From the NCBI GenBank assembly GCA_051656125.1, contig JBOGBH010000052.1, positions 62,001 to 126,000 on the forward strand: a stretch of 64,000 nucleotides of DNA. The letters run 5' to 3'. Positions 9,113 through 20,933 of the stretch are shown here, in pieces (the stretch's first letter is position 1; each line of letters opens with the position of its first letter). The DNA comes from CAMREV01 sp051656125 (lineage in GTDB: Bacteria; Bacillota_I; Bacilli_A; Mycoplasmatales; Mycoplasmoidaceae). The position numbers and the translations under genes are program-made. The notes under the pieces are model-generated. The model ran no database searches and was not told where the DNA came from. It saw nothing but the letters and a program-made list of their open reading frames with translations.

Positions 9113-9718
9113 TTATTTTGTGATTAATTTTTGACTTTTTAATTTATTGTAGTAAATTTCTCTAACATAAATTACTTCTTTATCTTTAAAAGTATCATAG
9201 TTATCTGCTTTTTTTAATCTATCAGTTCTAATTTTTTTTAAATTATAGCAGTCAGTAATATTTAGCAATTCAATATCATATTTTTCAAATTCTGAAATAA
9301 TTAAGTTAACAACCAAGCAGTTTCTTTTTTTCTTAGCTATTTTTTTGATTTCATCAGGTGTTAAAAAAACCATATTACTATTGTCACTTATTTTAAATAT
9401 GAAATAAATTTTAAAATCAATATCAAAGTTAGCTATTATCTTAAAGAAATTTTTTTCAGAAGATTTTAAATCTACTGACTCTAACGTTCTAGCTCTAATA
9501 CCTGGAATTTTGTTTTCAATGTAATAAAACAAATCTAAAGCAGCCATTAACTCATCTTTAGATAATTTAGAAATATCAACATATGGAATAAACGCATTTT
9601 TAATATTTTTATGAAAAAAAGATATTATTTCTTGGAAAAAATCTTTGTTAGATTCTTTAATATTACTTTTGTATTGATATTCTATAAAATATTTCATTTC
9701 TTTGAAATCATTTTTCAT
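9113..9718 (-). CDS. Unknown protein in the phosphatase operon (201 aa)
   Basis: I do not recognise this family. The protein is soluble, Lys/Asp/Phe/Ile-rich and mixed alpha/beta by pattern. It contains ISKLSKDELMAALDLFYYIE, a basic patch KKIAKKKRN and a C-terminal KKADNYDTFKDKEVIYVREI. It lies directly after the PP2C gene (20 bases), where many Firmicutes carry the Ser/Thr kinase PrkC. However, no glycine loop, HRD or DFG motif is present, so it is not a kinase. AAGGTTTTT precedes the start at 9718. Confidence 0.7.
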   Translation of the reverse strand: MKNDFKEMKYFIEYQYKSNIKESNKDFFQEIISFFHKNIKNAFIPYVDISKLSKDELMAALDLFYYIENKIPGIRARTLESVDLKSSEKNFFKIIANFDIDFKIYFIFKISDNSNMVFLTPDEIKKIAKKKRNCLVVNLIISEFEKYDIELLNITDCYNLKKIRTDRLKKADNYDTFKDKEVIYVREIYYNKLKSQKLITK

Positions 9719-9738
9719 AAAAACCTTCCTAACTGAAA

Positions 9739-10473
9739 TTACTTAAAATTTGCATAAGCAGAGAATGAAATATTATCATCACTACCATTTTTTAAAGCTT
9801 GATTAATGATGTTGTCTAATCCTTCTTCAATCTTTTCTTCTTTAAAATATTTGTATAATAAATCCATGTTTACAAAATTATATAAACCATCAGAAGATAA
9901 TAATAAAATATCATTATTTTCAATATGAACTTTTCTATATCCAAATTTTTCTTTTTTAATTGTTGCATCAATAAAATTTGTTATTGAAGTTAAATTATCT
10001 TCATACTTTTTAAAAATGATTTCAGATGCACCAGATTCTTCTAAATAATTTTTTAGATTATGATCTCTTGTAAGTAACTCAGAACCATTTGTTTTGACAA
10101 TGTAAGCTCTAGAATCTCCCATTCAAAAAGTGTAAGCAATTTCATCAATTATTAATGAAAGCACAATAGTTGTAGACATTTTTGCATAGTCTTCATTTTC
10201 TGCAATTTTTTGAATAAATTCAGTCTTTGATTTTTCTACAACATCTAAAAATCATTTTTTAATTTGAATCTTTTTATATTCCACCTTTAAGAAAGAATTG
10301 ACAAAATTTCTAGTTACAATTTCAGAAGCCATTTTGCTTCCCTTGTAACTTCCTAAACCATCACAAACAATTAGCATGTAATTGTTTTTTTCATTTTTAC
10401 CACATCAACAATGATCTTCGTTGTATTTTCTTACTTGCCCTATGTCGCTTTTAGAAACTAATAATCTATTCAT
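9739..10473 (-). CDS. prpC: PP2C-family serine/threonine protein phosphatase
   Basis: The 244-residue enzyme removes phosphate from Ser/Thr residues using two metal ions. Family motifs appear in order: RKYNEDHCW (metal Asp/Glu), VCDGLGSYKGSKMAS, MGDSRAYIV, TRDHNLKNYL, LLSSDGLYNFV and GSDDNISF. It follows rlmN by one base. In Bacillus and most mycoplasmas the next gene is the kinase prkC and then rsgA; here an unknown protein and two ankyrin proteins follow instead. The kinase must be elsewhere or absent. TGA codons at 10122 and upstream are read as Trp. Confidence 0.92.
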
Positions 10474-10474
10474 C

Positions 10475-11518
10475 TTAAATCTTTCCTTCTTCTCTTGCTC
10501 TTAGTTGTCCACAAGCAGCATCAATTTGAGCACCTTTTTCTTGTCTAACTGTACAAGTAATATTTTGTTTAGTTAAGATATCGTAAAAAAGTCTTTCATT
10601 AGTACTTCTTTTATAATAGTTATCACTTATACTATTATAAGGTATTATATTAACATAAACAAGTTTATTTTTTAGCAATTCAGCTAGTTCATAAGCATTA
10701 TCTTGCGAATCATTTACATCTTTTATTAAAATATATTCAATTGTTATTCTTCGATTATTTTTCATTAAGTAATAATCAATTGATTCCATTAATTTTTTGA
10801 TGTTATATGCTTTGTTAATTGGCATTAATTTGTTTCTAATTTCATCATTAGGAGCATGAAGTGAAATTGCTAAATTGACTTGCATTTGTAGATCTGCTCA
10901 TTCTTTTATTTTAGGAACTAAACCACATGTTGAAACTGTAATGTGTCTTGAGCCAATTTCAAGAGCTTTACGGTCTATAGTAATTTCTAAAAATTTTAAA
11001 AGGTTATCAAAGTTATCAAAAGGTTCTCCAATTCCCATTACAACAATTCTAGATATTCTTTCATCAGATGTTTTATATAGCTCTTTTTGCATTTCAATAA
11101 TTTGTAAAATAATTTCATTTACTCCTAAATTTTTTTTCTTTTTTAGTTTTCCTGAAGCACAAAAGTTACAACCCATATTGCAACCAACTTGTGTTGTTAC
11201 ACAAATACTATAACCATAATTAAATTTCATTAAAACAGTTTCAATTTTATTGCCATCTTCTAATTCAAAAAGAATCTTTCTAGTTCCATCTCTTTTATCA
11301 ACTTGTGATTTAACTATTTTTAAAGTATCAAAATAAAAATTGTCTTTTAAAAAATCAATATTTTCTTTTGAAATATTTGTCATTTCATCAAAAGATGAAA
11401 CAAGCTTTTTGTAAAGTCAATGAAAGATTTGTTTGACAATATATTTTTTTTTATTATTTTCAATTAAAAAATTTTCAAGTTCTTCAAAAGTAAGAGAAAA
11501 TATAGACCTATTTTTCAT
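10475..11518 (-). CDS. rlmN: Dual-specificity 23S rRNA/tRNA methyltransferase RlmN
   Basis: A radical-SAM enzyme that methylates C2 of adenosine 2503 in 23S rRNA and A37 in some tRNAs. The CxxxCxxC cluster motif CNMGCNFC lies at residues 113-120, VMGIGEPFDNFDN and STCGLVP follow, and the methyl-accepting Cys sits near 336 (AACGQL). Total length of 347 is normal. The ATG overlaps the end of gmk by 11 bases, and only one base separates its stop from the phosphatase start, so it is translationally coupled on both sides. Confidence 0.94.
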
Positions 11519-12086
11519 TATTAACTTCTTTAATTATTTTCTCAATTTTTTTTGCTGCTTTATCTGAATCATCATTTAAAACTACATAGTCATAAAACTT
11601 AGCAACATCAAGTTCAGATTTAGTTTTTTCTAGTCTTAATTTTATTTTTTCCATTGATTCTGTATTTCTATTAATTAATCTTCTTTCAAGTTCTTCAATC
11701 GAAGGAGGAACTATAAAGATTGAAACAAAATCTTTTCTATCTAGCTTTTCAAAAATTTTTTGTCCGCCTTGAACTTCGATTTCTAAAACTACATTAATGC
11801 CTTCACTAATGTACTTATCTACTTCTGATTTTAAAGTTCCGTAACGATTTCCTGCAAACTCAACCCATTCTATTAATTCTTTATTTTTAATTTTATCTTC
11901 GAATTGTTCTTTAGAAAGAAAAAAATAATCTATACCATGAGTTTCGCCAGCTCTTGGTTCTCTAGTTGTAGAAGAAACACTATATTTTAAATTTAATTCT
12001 TTTTTAAATATTATTTTATCCAATATTGTTTTTTTACCAACTCCACTTGGTCCGCTAACAATAAAGATTAAACCTTTTTTTCCCAT
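11508..12086 (-). CDS. gmk: Guanylate kinase
   Basis: Guanylate kinase converts GMP to GDP with ATP. The 192-residue product has the P-loop GPSGVGKKT (residues 12-20; the usual Ser before Thr is Lys). It also has the GMP-binding TTREPRAGE...DYFF segment, the EW..F/RYGT loop and FIVPPSIEELERRL. It is first in the gmk-rlmN-PP2C operon. The divergent gene def starts 175 bases upstream, and that AT-rich gap must hold both promoters. Confidence 0.95.
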   Translation of the reverse strand: MGKKGLIFIVSGPSGVGKKTILDKIIFKKELNLKYSVSSTTREPRAGETHGIDYFFLSKEQFEDKIKNKELIEWVEFAGNRYGTLKSEVDKYISEGINVVLEIEVQGGQKIFEKLDRKDFVSIFIVPPSIEELERRLINRNTESMEKIKLRLEKTKSELDVAKFYDYVVLNDDSDKAAKKIEKIIKEVNNEK

Positions 12087-12261
12087 TTAGAACTCTTTTG
12101 TATTTAATGCTTCATTATTTTTAAATAATTTAAAAAATATTCACATTATTATTAAAATATTTACATTATTATTATAATTTAATTATATTTTAAAAAAGCA
12201 ATAGCATTTATTTTTTATGTATTTTTTTTAAATTATTATTTAGAGTTATTAAAAGAGGGTT

Positions 12262-12822
12262 ATGAAAAAGAAAATAATACCAACAATGGATTGAATAATA
12301 TATGATGATAATCCTTTGTTAAAAACAAAATCTGAAGACGTTGTTTTTCCTTTAAGTGAAATTGAAAAGGAAACAATAGATAAAATGGTTGCATATATTG
12401 ACGCTTCTTATGAATCAAAGGAAGATGAATATAATATTAAGCCTGGTATTGGCATTGCAGCAATCCAATTGGGACTACCTAAAAGAATTATTTATATTCA
12501 TTTTGATGATTCTGAAAAAGAAAATAAATTTTTAATTGCAAATCCGAAAATTATTAAGGAATATTCAGGAAAAATTTATTTACAAGATGGCGAAGGATGT
12601 TTAAGTGTTCAAAAAAATATTGAAGGTTATTCGATAAGAAGTAAGAGATTAATAGTTGAAGCAATAGATCTAACAACAAATAATGTTATTAAAATTGATG
12701 CTGAAGGTTATCTAGCATGTTGTATTCAGCATGAAATTGATCACTTAAATGGTACTTTATATTATGATAGGATTAATAAATTTAATCCCTTTTTTAAAAA
12801 AGATGATTGAGAAAAAATATAA
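12262..12822 (+). CDS. def: Peptide deformylase
   Basis: The enzyme removes the formyl group from the N-terminal methionine of new proteins. The three family motifs are present: GIGIAAIQLG, EGCLSV (metal Cys) and QHEIDHLNG (two metal His and catalytic Glu). Length is 186 residues. The ATG at 12262 is preceded by AGAGGG. Two TGA codons, early (MDWIIYDD) and at 12808, are read as Trp. It is the first gene of the plus-strand pair def-rnj. Confidence 0.94.
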
Positions 12823-12942
12823 ATAATTTTTGAAAAAATCATTTTTTTAAATATATAATATAATAAATAAAAAATCTTATTAATCAAATAATTATTAAAA
12901 AACTTAGAATGAATTTTAATTTTTTTATATTTTAGGAAAAAA

Positions 12943-14655
12943 ATGGAAAACAATAATTTAAATAAACAATTGGATACTAATATCCAAAAGGATACAACAT
13001 ACTTATTTGCAATGGGTGGTCTTGGAGAAATCGGAAAGAACATGTATTGTATTCAGTACAATAATGAAATAATCATTATTGATACAGGAATAAAATTTAC
13101 AAGCGGTCATTTAGGAATGAGTGGAATGGTTCCAAATTTTGCATACCTAAAAAATGCCAATTATAAAATGACTTTAATAATTACTCATGGTCATGAGGAT
13201 CATATTGGTGGTATACCATATCTTTTAACAGAGGTTAAAAATATTGATAAAATTTATGCTTCTATTTTACCAAATGAAATGATTAAGAAAAAACTTTCAG
13301 AATTTAAAAATGCAGCAAAAACAGAAATTCTTACATATGAAGATGACACAGTTATAAAAACAGAAAATTTTAAAATAGACTTCTTTAGAGTTTGTCACTC
13401 AATTCCTGATAGTTATGGGGTTTCGATCGAAACACCTGATGGAATAATTACATCAGCTGGAGATTTTAGATTTGATTTTGGTGAAGAAGATGATAGAACA
13501 GACATTCATAAAATTGCAGAAATATCTAAAAGAGGTGTTTGTGTGTTCTTAGGAGAATCTACAAACTCTGATCAACCAAGTTTTAGTGAATCAGAAACTT
13601 CTATTATTGATAATTTAAAAAAGATCATAAAGGATGCAAAAGGAAGAATTCTACTATCTACTTTTGCATCAAACTTAGGAAGAATTGAAAAAATAGTTGA
13701 AATTGCTTTATCCTTAAACAAAAAGATTTGTTTAATTGGTAGATCGATGGAAAATAATATTAAAATTTCTAAAAAAGTTGGTTTATTAGATATAGGTGAA
13801 TTGGATTTAATTACCCCAAAAGATTTAGATGATGTTCCTGATAATGAGGTTTTAATTTTATTAACAGGCTCTCAAGGCGAAGAAAGAGCAGCATTAAGTC
13901 AAATTAGTAATGGAACTCATTCTAAAATTATAGTTAAAGAAAGTGATTTAATAATTTTATCAAGTAATCCAATTCCTGGTAATTATTTGTCTGTAGAAAT
14001 GTTAGTTAATAAACTTTCTAAAACTGGGGCTAAAATTATTAAGCATGATTGAAAAAATAGAATTCATGCTTCAGGTCATGCCACTGCTCAAGAGCAGCAA
14101 CTAATGCTTAAATTAATCAATCCAAAATATTTAGTTCCAATTCATGGAGAAATTAAAATGCTAAAATCTATGAAAGAAAATGCGGCAAAAATTAATTTTG
14201 ATCCAGATAATGTTTTTGTAATTAAAAATGGTGATTTTTTAAAATTAAAAAATAATACATTAAGTCATACAAAAATTAAGATTAATACCAACCCGATGTT
14301 TATTGATGGCAGAAATGCAGTTGAAGATTCAGAATTAGTCTTAGAGGAAAGAAAAATAATTTCTTCAAAAGGAATATTTAACATAATTTTAGTAATTGAT
14401 AAAAAAGAAAAAAAGCTTACAAATCAACCTTCAATATCTACTAGAGGATGCTTTTATGTAAAAGATTCTATTGGAATGATTTCTAAAATCGCTTTCACTA
14501 TTAGGGAAGAAATAGAAAAAGAAATGAAAGCAATTAATTCAGAAATCTCCAATGAAAAAATTGAAGATATTGCAAAAAATATTGCAAAATATTTTATTTG
14601 AAAAAACAAAAAAGTTAATCCATTAATTGTTGTAACAATATTTGAAAAAAAATAA
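12943..14655 (+). CDS. rnj: Ribonuclease J
   Basis: A metallo-beta-lactamase/beta-CASP ribonuclease for RNA maturation and decay. The metal-binding THGHEDH lies at residues 81-87. The beta-CASP part shows LLSTFASNLGRIEKIVEIA, LTGSQGEERAALSQIS and HASGHATAQEQ, then PIHGE. Full length is 570 residues, the family norm. TGA codons at about 14050 and 14599 are read as Trp. Its last bases form one arm of a terminator shared with the convergent polC. Confidence 0.93.
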
Positions 14656-14680
14656 AGATTTATTCTTTATTTTTTTTTAC
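14645..14680 (+). terminator. Shared terminator of rnj (+) and polC (-)
   Basis: AAAATAAAGA and TCTTTATTTT pair around a 5-base loop, with an A-run before and a T-run after, so it can stop transcription from both sides. It covers the last codons of rnj and the polC stop. Confidence 0.8.
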
Positions 14681-17600
14681 TCAAATAGCGACATTTGGTC
14701 ATCATCAAATAAGTTGTCTAATACACCAAGATCTTCTAATTTTTTTAAATGTGTTTTTGAAATTTTTGTTCGTTTCATTAAGTCATCTTTTGATGTAAAT
14801 AGTTTTTTTTCTCTTGCTTCTACAATTGATTTTGCAACTGCTCCACCTAATCCATCAAGACATGAAAATGGAGGTATTAGACTATTATGAGTAATTACAT
14901 ATTTATCTTCTAAAGATATGTTTAAATCGATATTGCTAATTGAATAACCCCTTTCAATCATTTCCAATGAAATTTCATATATTGGGATTAAATCAATTTC
15001 TTTGTTCTTTACAGTTGATTTAGTAACATGATTTGCTAACCTTGTATTAATATCATGTAAAATACTTTTAATTTTTTGTTTTCCCATCACAATTGTTTCT
15101 AAATCAAAAACTGTTGATCTAATTGAAAAAAATGAAGAATAAAAGTGTAAAGGATGATATAGTTTGTATCAAGCAATTTTTCAGGCCATATCTACATATG
15201 CAGTAGCATGTGCTTTTGGGAATAAATATTTAATTTTGTTACATGAATCAATATATCAATCATGAATTCCATTTTCTCTTAATGCCATTTCTTGCTCTTG
15301 AGATATTCCCTTACCTTTTCTTACGTTTTCCATTATTTGAAAAGACATTAATGAGTCAATTCCTTTAGACATTAAGTAAACCATAATATCATCTCTAGAA
15401 CTAATAACCTCAGAGATGTCTAAATTGTTTTTTTCAATCAAATCTTTTGCATTGTTGTTTCAAACATTTGTTCCATGAGACAATCCAGAAATTCTAACTA
15501 GATCAGAAAAGTTTTTAGGCTTAGTTACTAATAACATTTCTTTTACAAAGTTTGTTCCAAACTCAGGTAGACCTATTGTTCCTGGCACCTTTTCATATTC
15601 ATCATTATCAATTCCTAAAGATTTTGAACTTCTAAAAATTTTCATAACTTTAGGATCATACCTAGGTATCTCATTAGAACTAATACCAGTTGCACTTTCT
15701 AACATTTTAATTACAGTTGGAGAATCATGCCCTAGAATATCAAATTTCAATAGACTATCATGCAAGTATTCAAATGAAAAATGAGTAGTATATCAATCTT
15801 GAGAACGATCGTCTGCTGGAAAATTATATGGAGTAAAGTTAAAAACATTATCATGATTAGGTATAACAATAATTCCTCCAGGGTGTTGCCCAGTTGTTCT
15901 TTTAACTCCTTGACACTTAGAAGCGATTCTTATTATTTCTGCATCCTTTACATCTTCTTGACCTTTTTCTTCAAAATAGTTCTTTACATAACCAAATGCT
16001 GTTTTTTCAGCAACAGTTCCTATTGTTCCTGCTCTTAAGACATTCTCCTTGCCAAAAGTATCTCTAATAAAGTCATGAGCCTTTGATTGGTATTCTGCTG
16101 AAAAGTTTAAATCAATATCAGGAACTTTATCCCCATCAAATCCCATAAATGTTTCAAAAGGAATATTATGACCATCACCTCACATCATTGAATTACATAC
16201 GGGGCAATTAATTTCTTCTAAATCAAACCCACTATTAATCACTTGATCAACATATTTAAAATACTTACATTTATTACATAAATAATGTGCTGGTAATGGA
16301 TTAACATCTGTAATATGAACAAGAGTAGCCACAAGAGAAGAACCAACAGATCCCCTTGAACCAACTATATATCCATCATCCAGTGATTTTTTAACTAATA
16401 AATGTGAAAATCAGTAAATAACTGAATAACCATTATCAATAATTGATTTTAATTCTCTATTAATTCTTCTTTTTATTGATTCATGTGGATTTTCTCCATA
16501 TTTTAAAATCATATTTGTTTCAACTAATTCTTCAAGTTTTTCTCTTGCGCCAGGAATTGAAGGAGATGATAAAGTATTTTTAACAGGTATAATATTGAAA
16601 TCAAATTCATTTATAAGTTCATTGCTATTTGCGACTACAATTTCATTTGCTTTTTCTTTTCCTAAAAAATAAAAGTTTTCTAATAGTTCATCTGTTGTTC
16701 TATAATGCAATTTAGGCAAGATAGAATTATCATCTCGATAGCTATAAATTCTATGTCTTTTTCCACCCAACCCTTTTGTGTGAACATAAACATCAAATAG
16801 CTTTTGATCTTCTTCATCTATGTAATAAGTATCGCTAGAAGCAATAACCTTTTTGTTAATTAATTCACAAGTTTGAACAATTCTAGTTATTGCATTTTCA
16901 ATATCTTTTTTTTCTAAATTACCTCTATTAATTTCATGATCAAAACAATTAACTGGTGAAACAAAAATAACATCATAAAAATTAATTGCATTTATTAGCT
17001 CATCATTAGTTCCATACAACGCTTCTTTAATGACATCACCTTCAGTAGGAGAGTTAGCAACTATTATATTTTTTTTAAAATTTAAAATATCTTCTTCGAA
17101 TAAAACACACTTGTTATATTGCTTAGTATTAGCTCTAGAAATTAATTCATATAAATTTCTTAATCCTTCTTGATTTTTTGCATATAAGGTAATTAAGTGG
17201 TCCCTATTTTTTGTTACTAAGTCATAAGAATTTAAATTTTGGTTTATGTGCATTAAATTAGTTATTGAACTCATGTCTAAAAAATCAAACATATTTTTTC
17301 AAACCTTCAATAATACTTCAGTATCAAACATAGCTCTATGTGCTTCATTTTCATTGTAAAAAATACCTAATTTTTTAGATATATTACCTAAAGAATGGCT
17401 TTTAAATTTAGGATTTTGTGCCCTAGATAATAGCATTGTGTCTATTAATGGATTTCTAATAATTTCCATTGAGTTATCTTCCATTTTTTTATTAATAAAT
17501 TTAATATCAAAATCTTTACCATTGTGTGCAATTAATATTGCATTACCAAAGAAATTTTTTATTTTAATTAAAGCTTCATTAATTTCTATACCTTTTGAAA

Positions 17601-18975
17601 TCATGTTTTCATCAATACCAGTTAATTTTTTTGTAAAATCTGATAATGGTTTATCTGTTTTTATAAAAAATTCCATTTTATCAACAATTGCGCCATTTCT
17701 AAATTTTATTCCAGCAAATTCAATTATGTCACCAGCTAAAGGGTACAAGCTAGTTGTTTCAATATCAAAGATAACATATTCAGCAGTTGAAATATTTGTA
17801 TTAATTGGATTAGTAACAATTTCTACATTTGGTTTAGAAAAAAAAGTTTGAACACCATAAATTAAATTAATGTCTTTTTTGCCATACTTTTTGTAGTTAT
17901 AAATAGAAGGAAAAATTTGACAATTAAATTTATCAGTAATTGCTAAATATTTGTGTTTGTAACCTATTAATTTATCAGCTAATTCTTTCGCATCTGCTAA
18001 ACCCTCAAAAGCAGTCATTTTAGTATGATTAATATATTCAACTCTTTTAATTTCTGAATGATCTATTTCAGATAATAAGGTTGGTTTGTCATCAATACTT
18101 AATTGTCTAATAATTCCTGTTAATTGATTCTTTTCGTATTTATCAATTTGTAAATTTATTTTAGCTTTTAATCATGTCCCAACTTTAATTAAATTAAATG
18201 TATTTTGATCTAATCCAATTCCTTCGTTTATAAAAGATTTTATTAAAATTGAATCACTATAATCAGTTATAAAAAACTTATAAATAGATTTATTATTTGG
18301 AAGTTTAATAGAATCAATTTTGAAAACCTCACCATACACTATTGCATTCATTTGTTCAGGAACAAGTGAAGCAATAGTATTAACATTTCCAACAACATTA
18401 ATTTTTCTTGTTTTAATATTTTCTTTTACAAAATCTTTTTTATCACTATAATTTTTTATCTCAAATTTTTTAGTTTTGTATAATTCAATTTCCTTATTTT
18501 TCTCATCCATTACAAATACAATTTCATTGAATTGAATTCCAACAGTGTTAAAAAATGAAAGTAATGATTTTTTTTCATTATTAAGTGTTTCACGCTCATT
18601 CAAATTTAAGTAAAAAATGATTAAATTTGAATTTTCAATTTCACATTTTTTTCTAGTAAGAATGTTTTTTATAAGTAAATTATTATTTGAATATTTATTA
18701 ACATAATATTTTATATATTCAAAAACTTCATCAGCATTATAAATAATATTATTTACATTTAAAATAATTTTTAATTCATTGTTAGAATGAATGTTTTTTT
18801 TATCAAGAAGTTTAAAAAAAAGTTTTGGTTCTAATAAAGAATCGACCTCAATTTCAATTGTAATTATTTCATCTATATTTGAAATTGAAAAAACACATTT
18901 ATCCTTAATAGAATTAAATTCATTTTCAGATAATATATTGCTTTTAGTAAAAAAATGTAAAAATTTGTCTTTCAT
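14677..18975 (-). CDS. polC: DNA polymerase III alpha subunit, Gram-positive type PolC
   Basis: The replicative polymerase, 1432 residues, needs many TGA codons read as Trp. In order: N-terminal and OB domains (1-310); a split PHP-like domain (about 310-350 and 550-700); an inserted DEDDh proofreading exonuclease starting at FDIETTS (Asp404/Glu406) and ending AHRAMFDTEVL; a zinc finger CNKCK...CPVC (about 905-940); and the polymerase core with catalytic GDKVPDIDLNF (Asp953, Asp955) and GQHPGGIIV. The usual PHP metal residues look lost (HLHT is INHT, TDH is TDK). Start has AAAGGAAAAT upstream, directly after the site-2 protease gene. Confidence 0.95.
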
Positions 18976-18983
18976 ATTTTCCT

Positions 18984-19844
18984 TTAAATAAAAAAACTTA
19001 CAATACTAGCTATTGAAAGATAAACTATAAATATAATACCAATAATACTAAAAAATAAATCAAACTTTTCTGGAATATTTTTCCTAGTTGTTTTCTCAAT
19101 TATTAAAGATAGTATTTTAAATCCATCAAGAGGTGGAAATGGTAATATATTTAATAAGAATAAACTTAAATTAATTAAAAATAATTGTAGAAAAAAAACA
19201 CTTGCAAAATTATTAGAGATATTGATTGAACCCTCAACTTTTTGAAAAATTATTGTATTTCATAGATTAATGAAAAAAAATTGAATTTCTTTGCCAATAT
19301 CTATTTTTTCATTAAGACCATAAATTAAAACTAATGCGCTTAAACCAAGTAATACTAAGTTAAACAATACACCTCCAAAAATAATCAGAATGTTTTTAAA
19401 AAAGGAAACAGAATTCATACTTATTGAATTAGATGAAAGAGTATATAAATTATTGTATTTTCGATATTCTTTATAAACATTAAATGTTTTAAAATCTTTA
19501 AATGAAAATTTATTTTTAAAAATCATTTTAAAATGATCATAATTAGAAAGTTCTAATAAATTTTTGTCTAATTTATTTTCTTCTTCAATATCATTTAATA
19601 CTTCTTTATAAAGCTTATTTGTACGATTAGATGACATTGAAACGTATGCCATAATAGGAAGTAACCTCAGACAATAAACCGTCCCATTATGACTAATTGA
19701 AAATAATTTTGGACCTATACCAATTGAAAATTCATAAACAGTAACTTTAAAAATTTTTGCAAAAATAAAATGACCTAATTCATGGATTGTAAGAGATATA
19801 AGCACTACAAATATAAAAGTAAATATTAATTGAACATTATTCAT
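18984..19844 (-). CDS. rseP: Site-2-type zinc metalloprotease (RseP/YluC family)
   Basis: An intramembrane protease of 286 residues with about four membrane helices. The zinc motif HELGH is at residues 21-25 in the first helix, and the third ligand lies in LPFPPLDGFKIL near the C-terminus. A hydrophilic segment with no clear PDZ domain fills 75-150. Its ATG overlaps the end of dxr (TATGAATAA), and polC follows 9 bases downstream. The order dxr-rseP-polC resembles that of Bacillus (dxr-rasP-proS-polC). Confidence 0.9.
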
Positions 19845-20925
19845 ATTTTCCTTCTTCTATTCATTCTCTAACTAATTTATTTAAAGAGTAGACATCTTCA
19901 ATTTTATTAACTTCATGATCATTAAATTTAATAATTGCTTTCTCTATTATCAAAGTAATTTGATGGAAATTAATTTTATTTTTTTTAAACAATTCAAATA
20001 AATAATCATTTGATGCATTTATGATTATTGGTTGAGCTAAATTTTTATTATTTAAAAATTCTTTTGCTCATTTAATTGGAAGTCATTTGTCTTCATCAAT
20101 TTTATTAAAATTTAAATTTAATTTATCATAATTTAATTCATTAATTATTTGCTTTTTTGAATCAAAACTAAAAATTGCATTTTGAATTGCAATCTTCATA
20201 TTAGGGTCTGATAAATACATAATTGATGAACCGTCTAAGTATTCAACAATTGAATGAACAATTGCTTCTTTATGTTGAATTACATCTATTTTGTATGGAA
20301 AAAAGTATGATGCTTCAATGATTTCAAAATACTTATTAATCATCGTTGAAGAATCAACTGAAATTTTTTCTCCCATTTCTCATTTTGGATGCTTGATAAC
20401 TTCATTAAATTGATAATGTGATTCATTTAATTTTTTATTATCGAAAAATTTACCACCAGAAGCAGTAATTATTATTTTTTTAATATTCTTATTTTTGAAT
20501 TTAATTAACGAAATAATTGATGTAAGCTCTGAATCAACAGGAGTAATAGAAACATTATTCTCATTTGCTAAATGAATTAAAAACTTTCCAGCCGTAACCA
20601 TTGATTCCTTGTTAGCTAAAACTAAGTCTATTTTATTTTTTAAACAAAGAATAGATTTATCTAACCCAGCAAATCCAGTAATAGCATTTAAAATGATTTC
20701 AGGCTTTGTTTTCCTTATTAGTTCATCATATGAATTGCAATCATTTAAAGTTGTTATATGCTCGCTATATACACTTACATTAGGAAATAAGGATGAAATT
20801 TGCTTAGCTTTTTCTATGTTTTTAAAAAATGAAAAACCAACAAGTTGTAATTCTTGAAAATTTTGAATGACTTCTATAGTTTGCAAACCTATAGAGCCTG
20901 TTATCCCTAAAATTAAAATTCTCAT
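19837..20925 (-). CDS. dxr: 1-deoxy-D-xylulose 5-phosphate reductoisomerase
   Basis: Dxr (362 residues) makes methylerythritol phosphate, the committed step of the MEP isoprenoid pathway. It shows the NADPH-binding GITGSIG (7-13), VLANKESMV, PVDSE and HPKWEMGEKISVDSSTMINK, and a C-terminal LNNKNLAQP...NDYLFELF. The usual PVDSEHSA is PVDSELTS here. Most mycoplasmas lack this pathway, while a few (for example M. penetrans) have it. It starts 8 bases after tilS with AAGGAAAAAA ahead. Confidence 0.92.
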
Positions 20926-20933
20926 TTTTTTCC

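Noticed and set aside
14677..18975. polC, uvrA, infB and others as pseudogenes broken by TGA
   Set aside because: TGA positions correspond to conserved Trp or tolerated positions across the window, as expected for the mycoplasma code. The frames continue without other stops.
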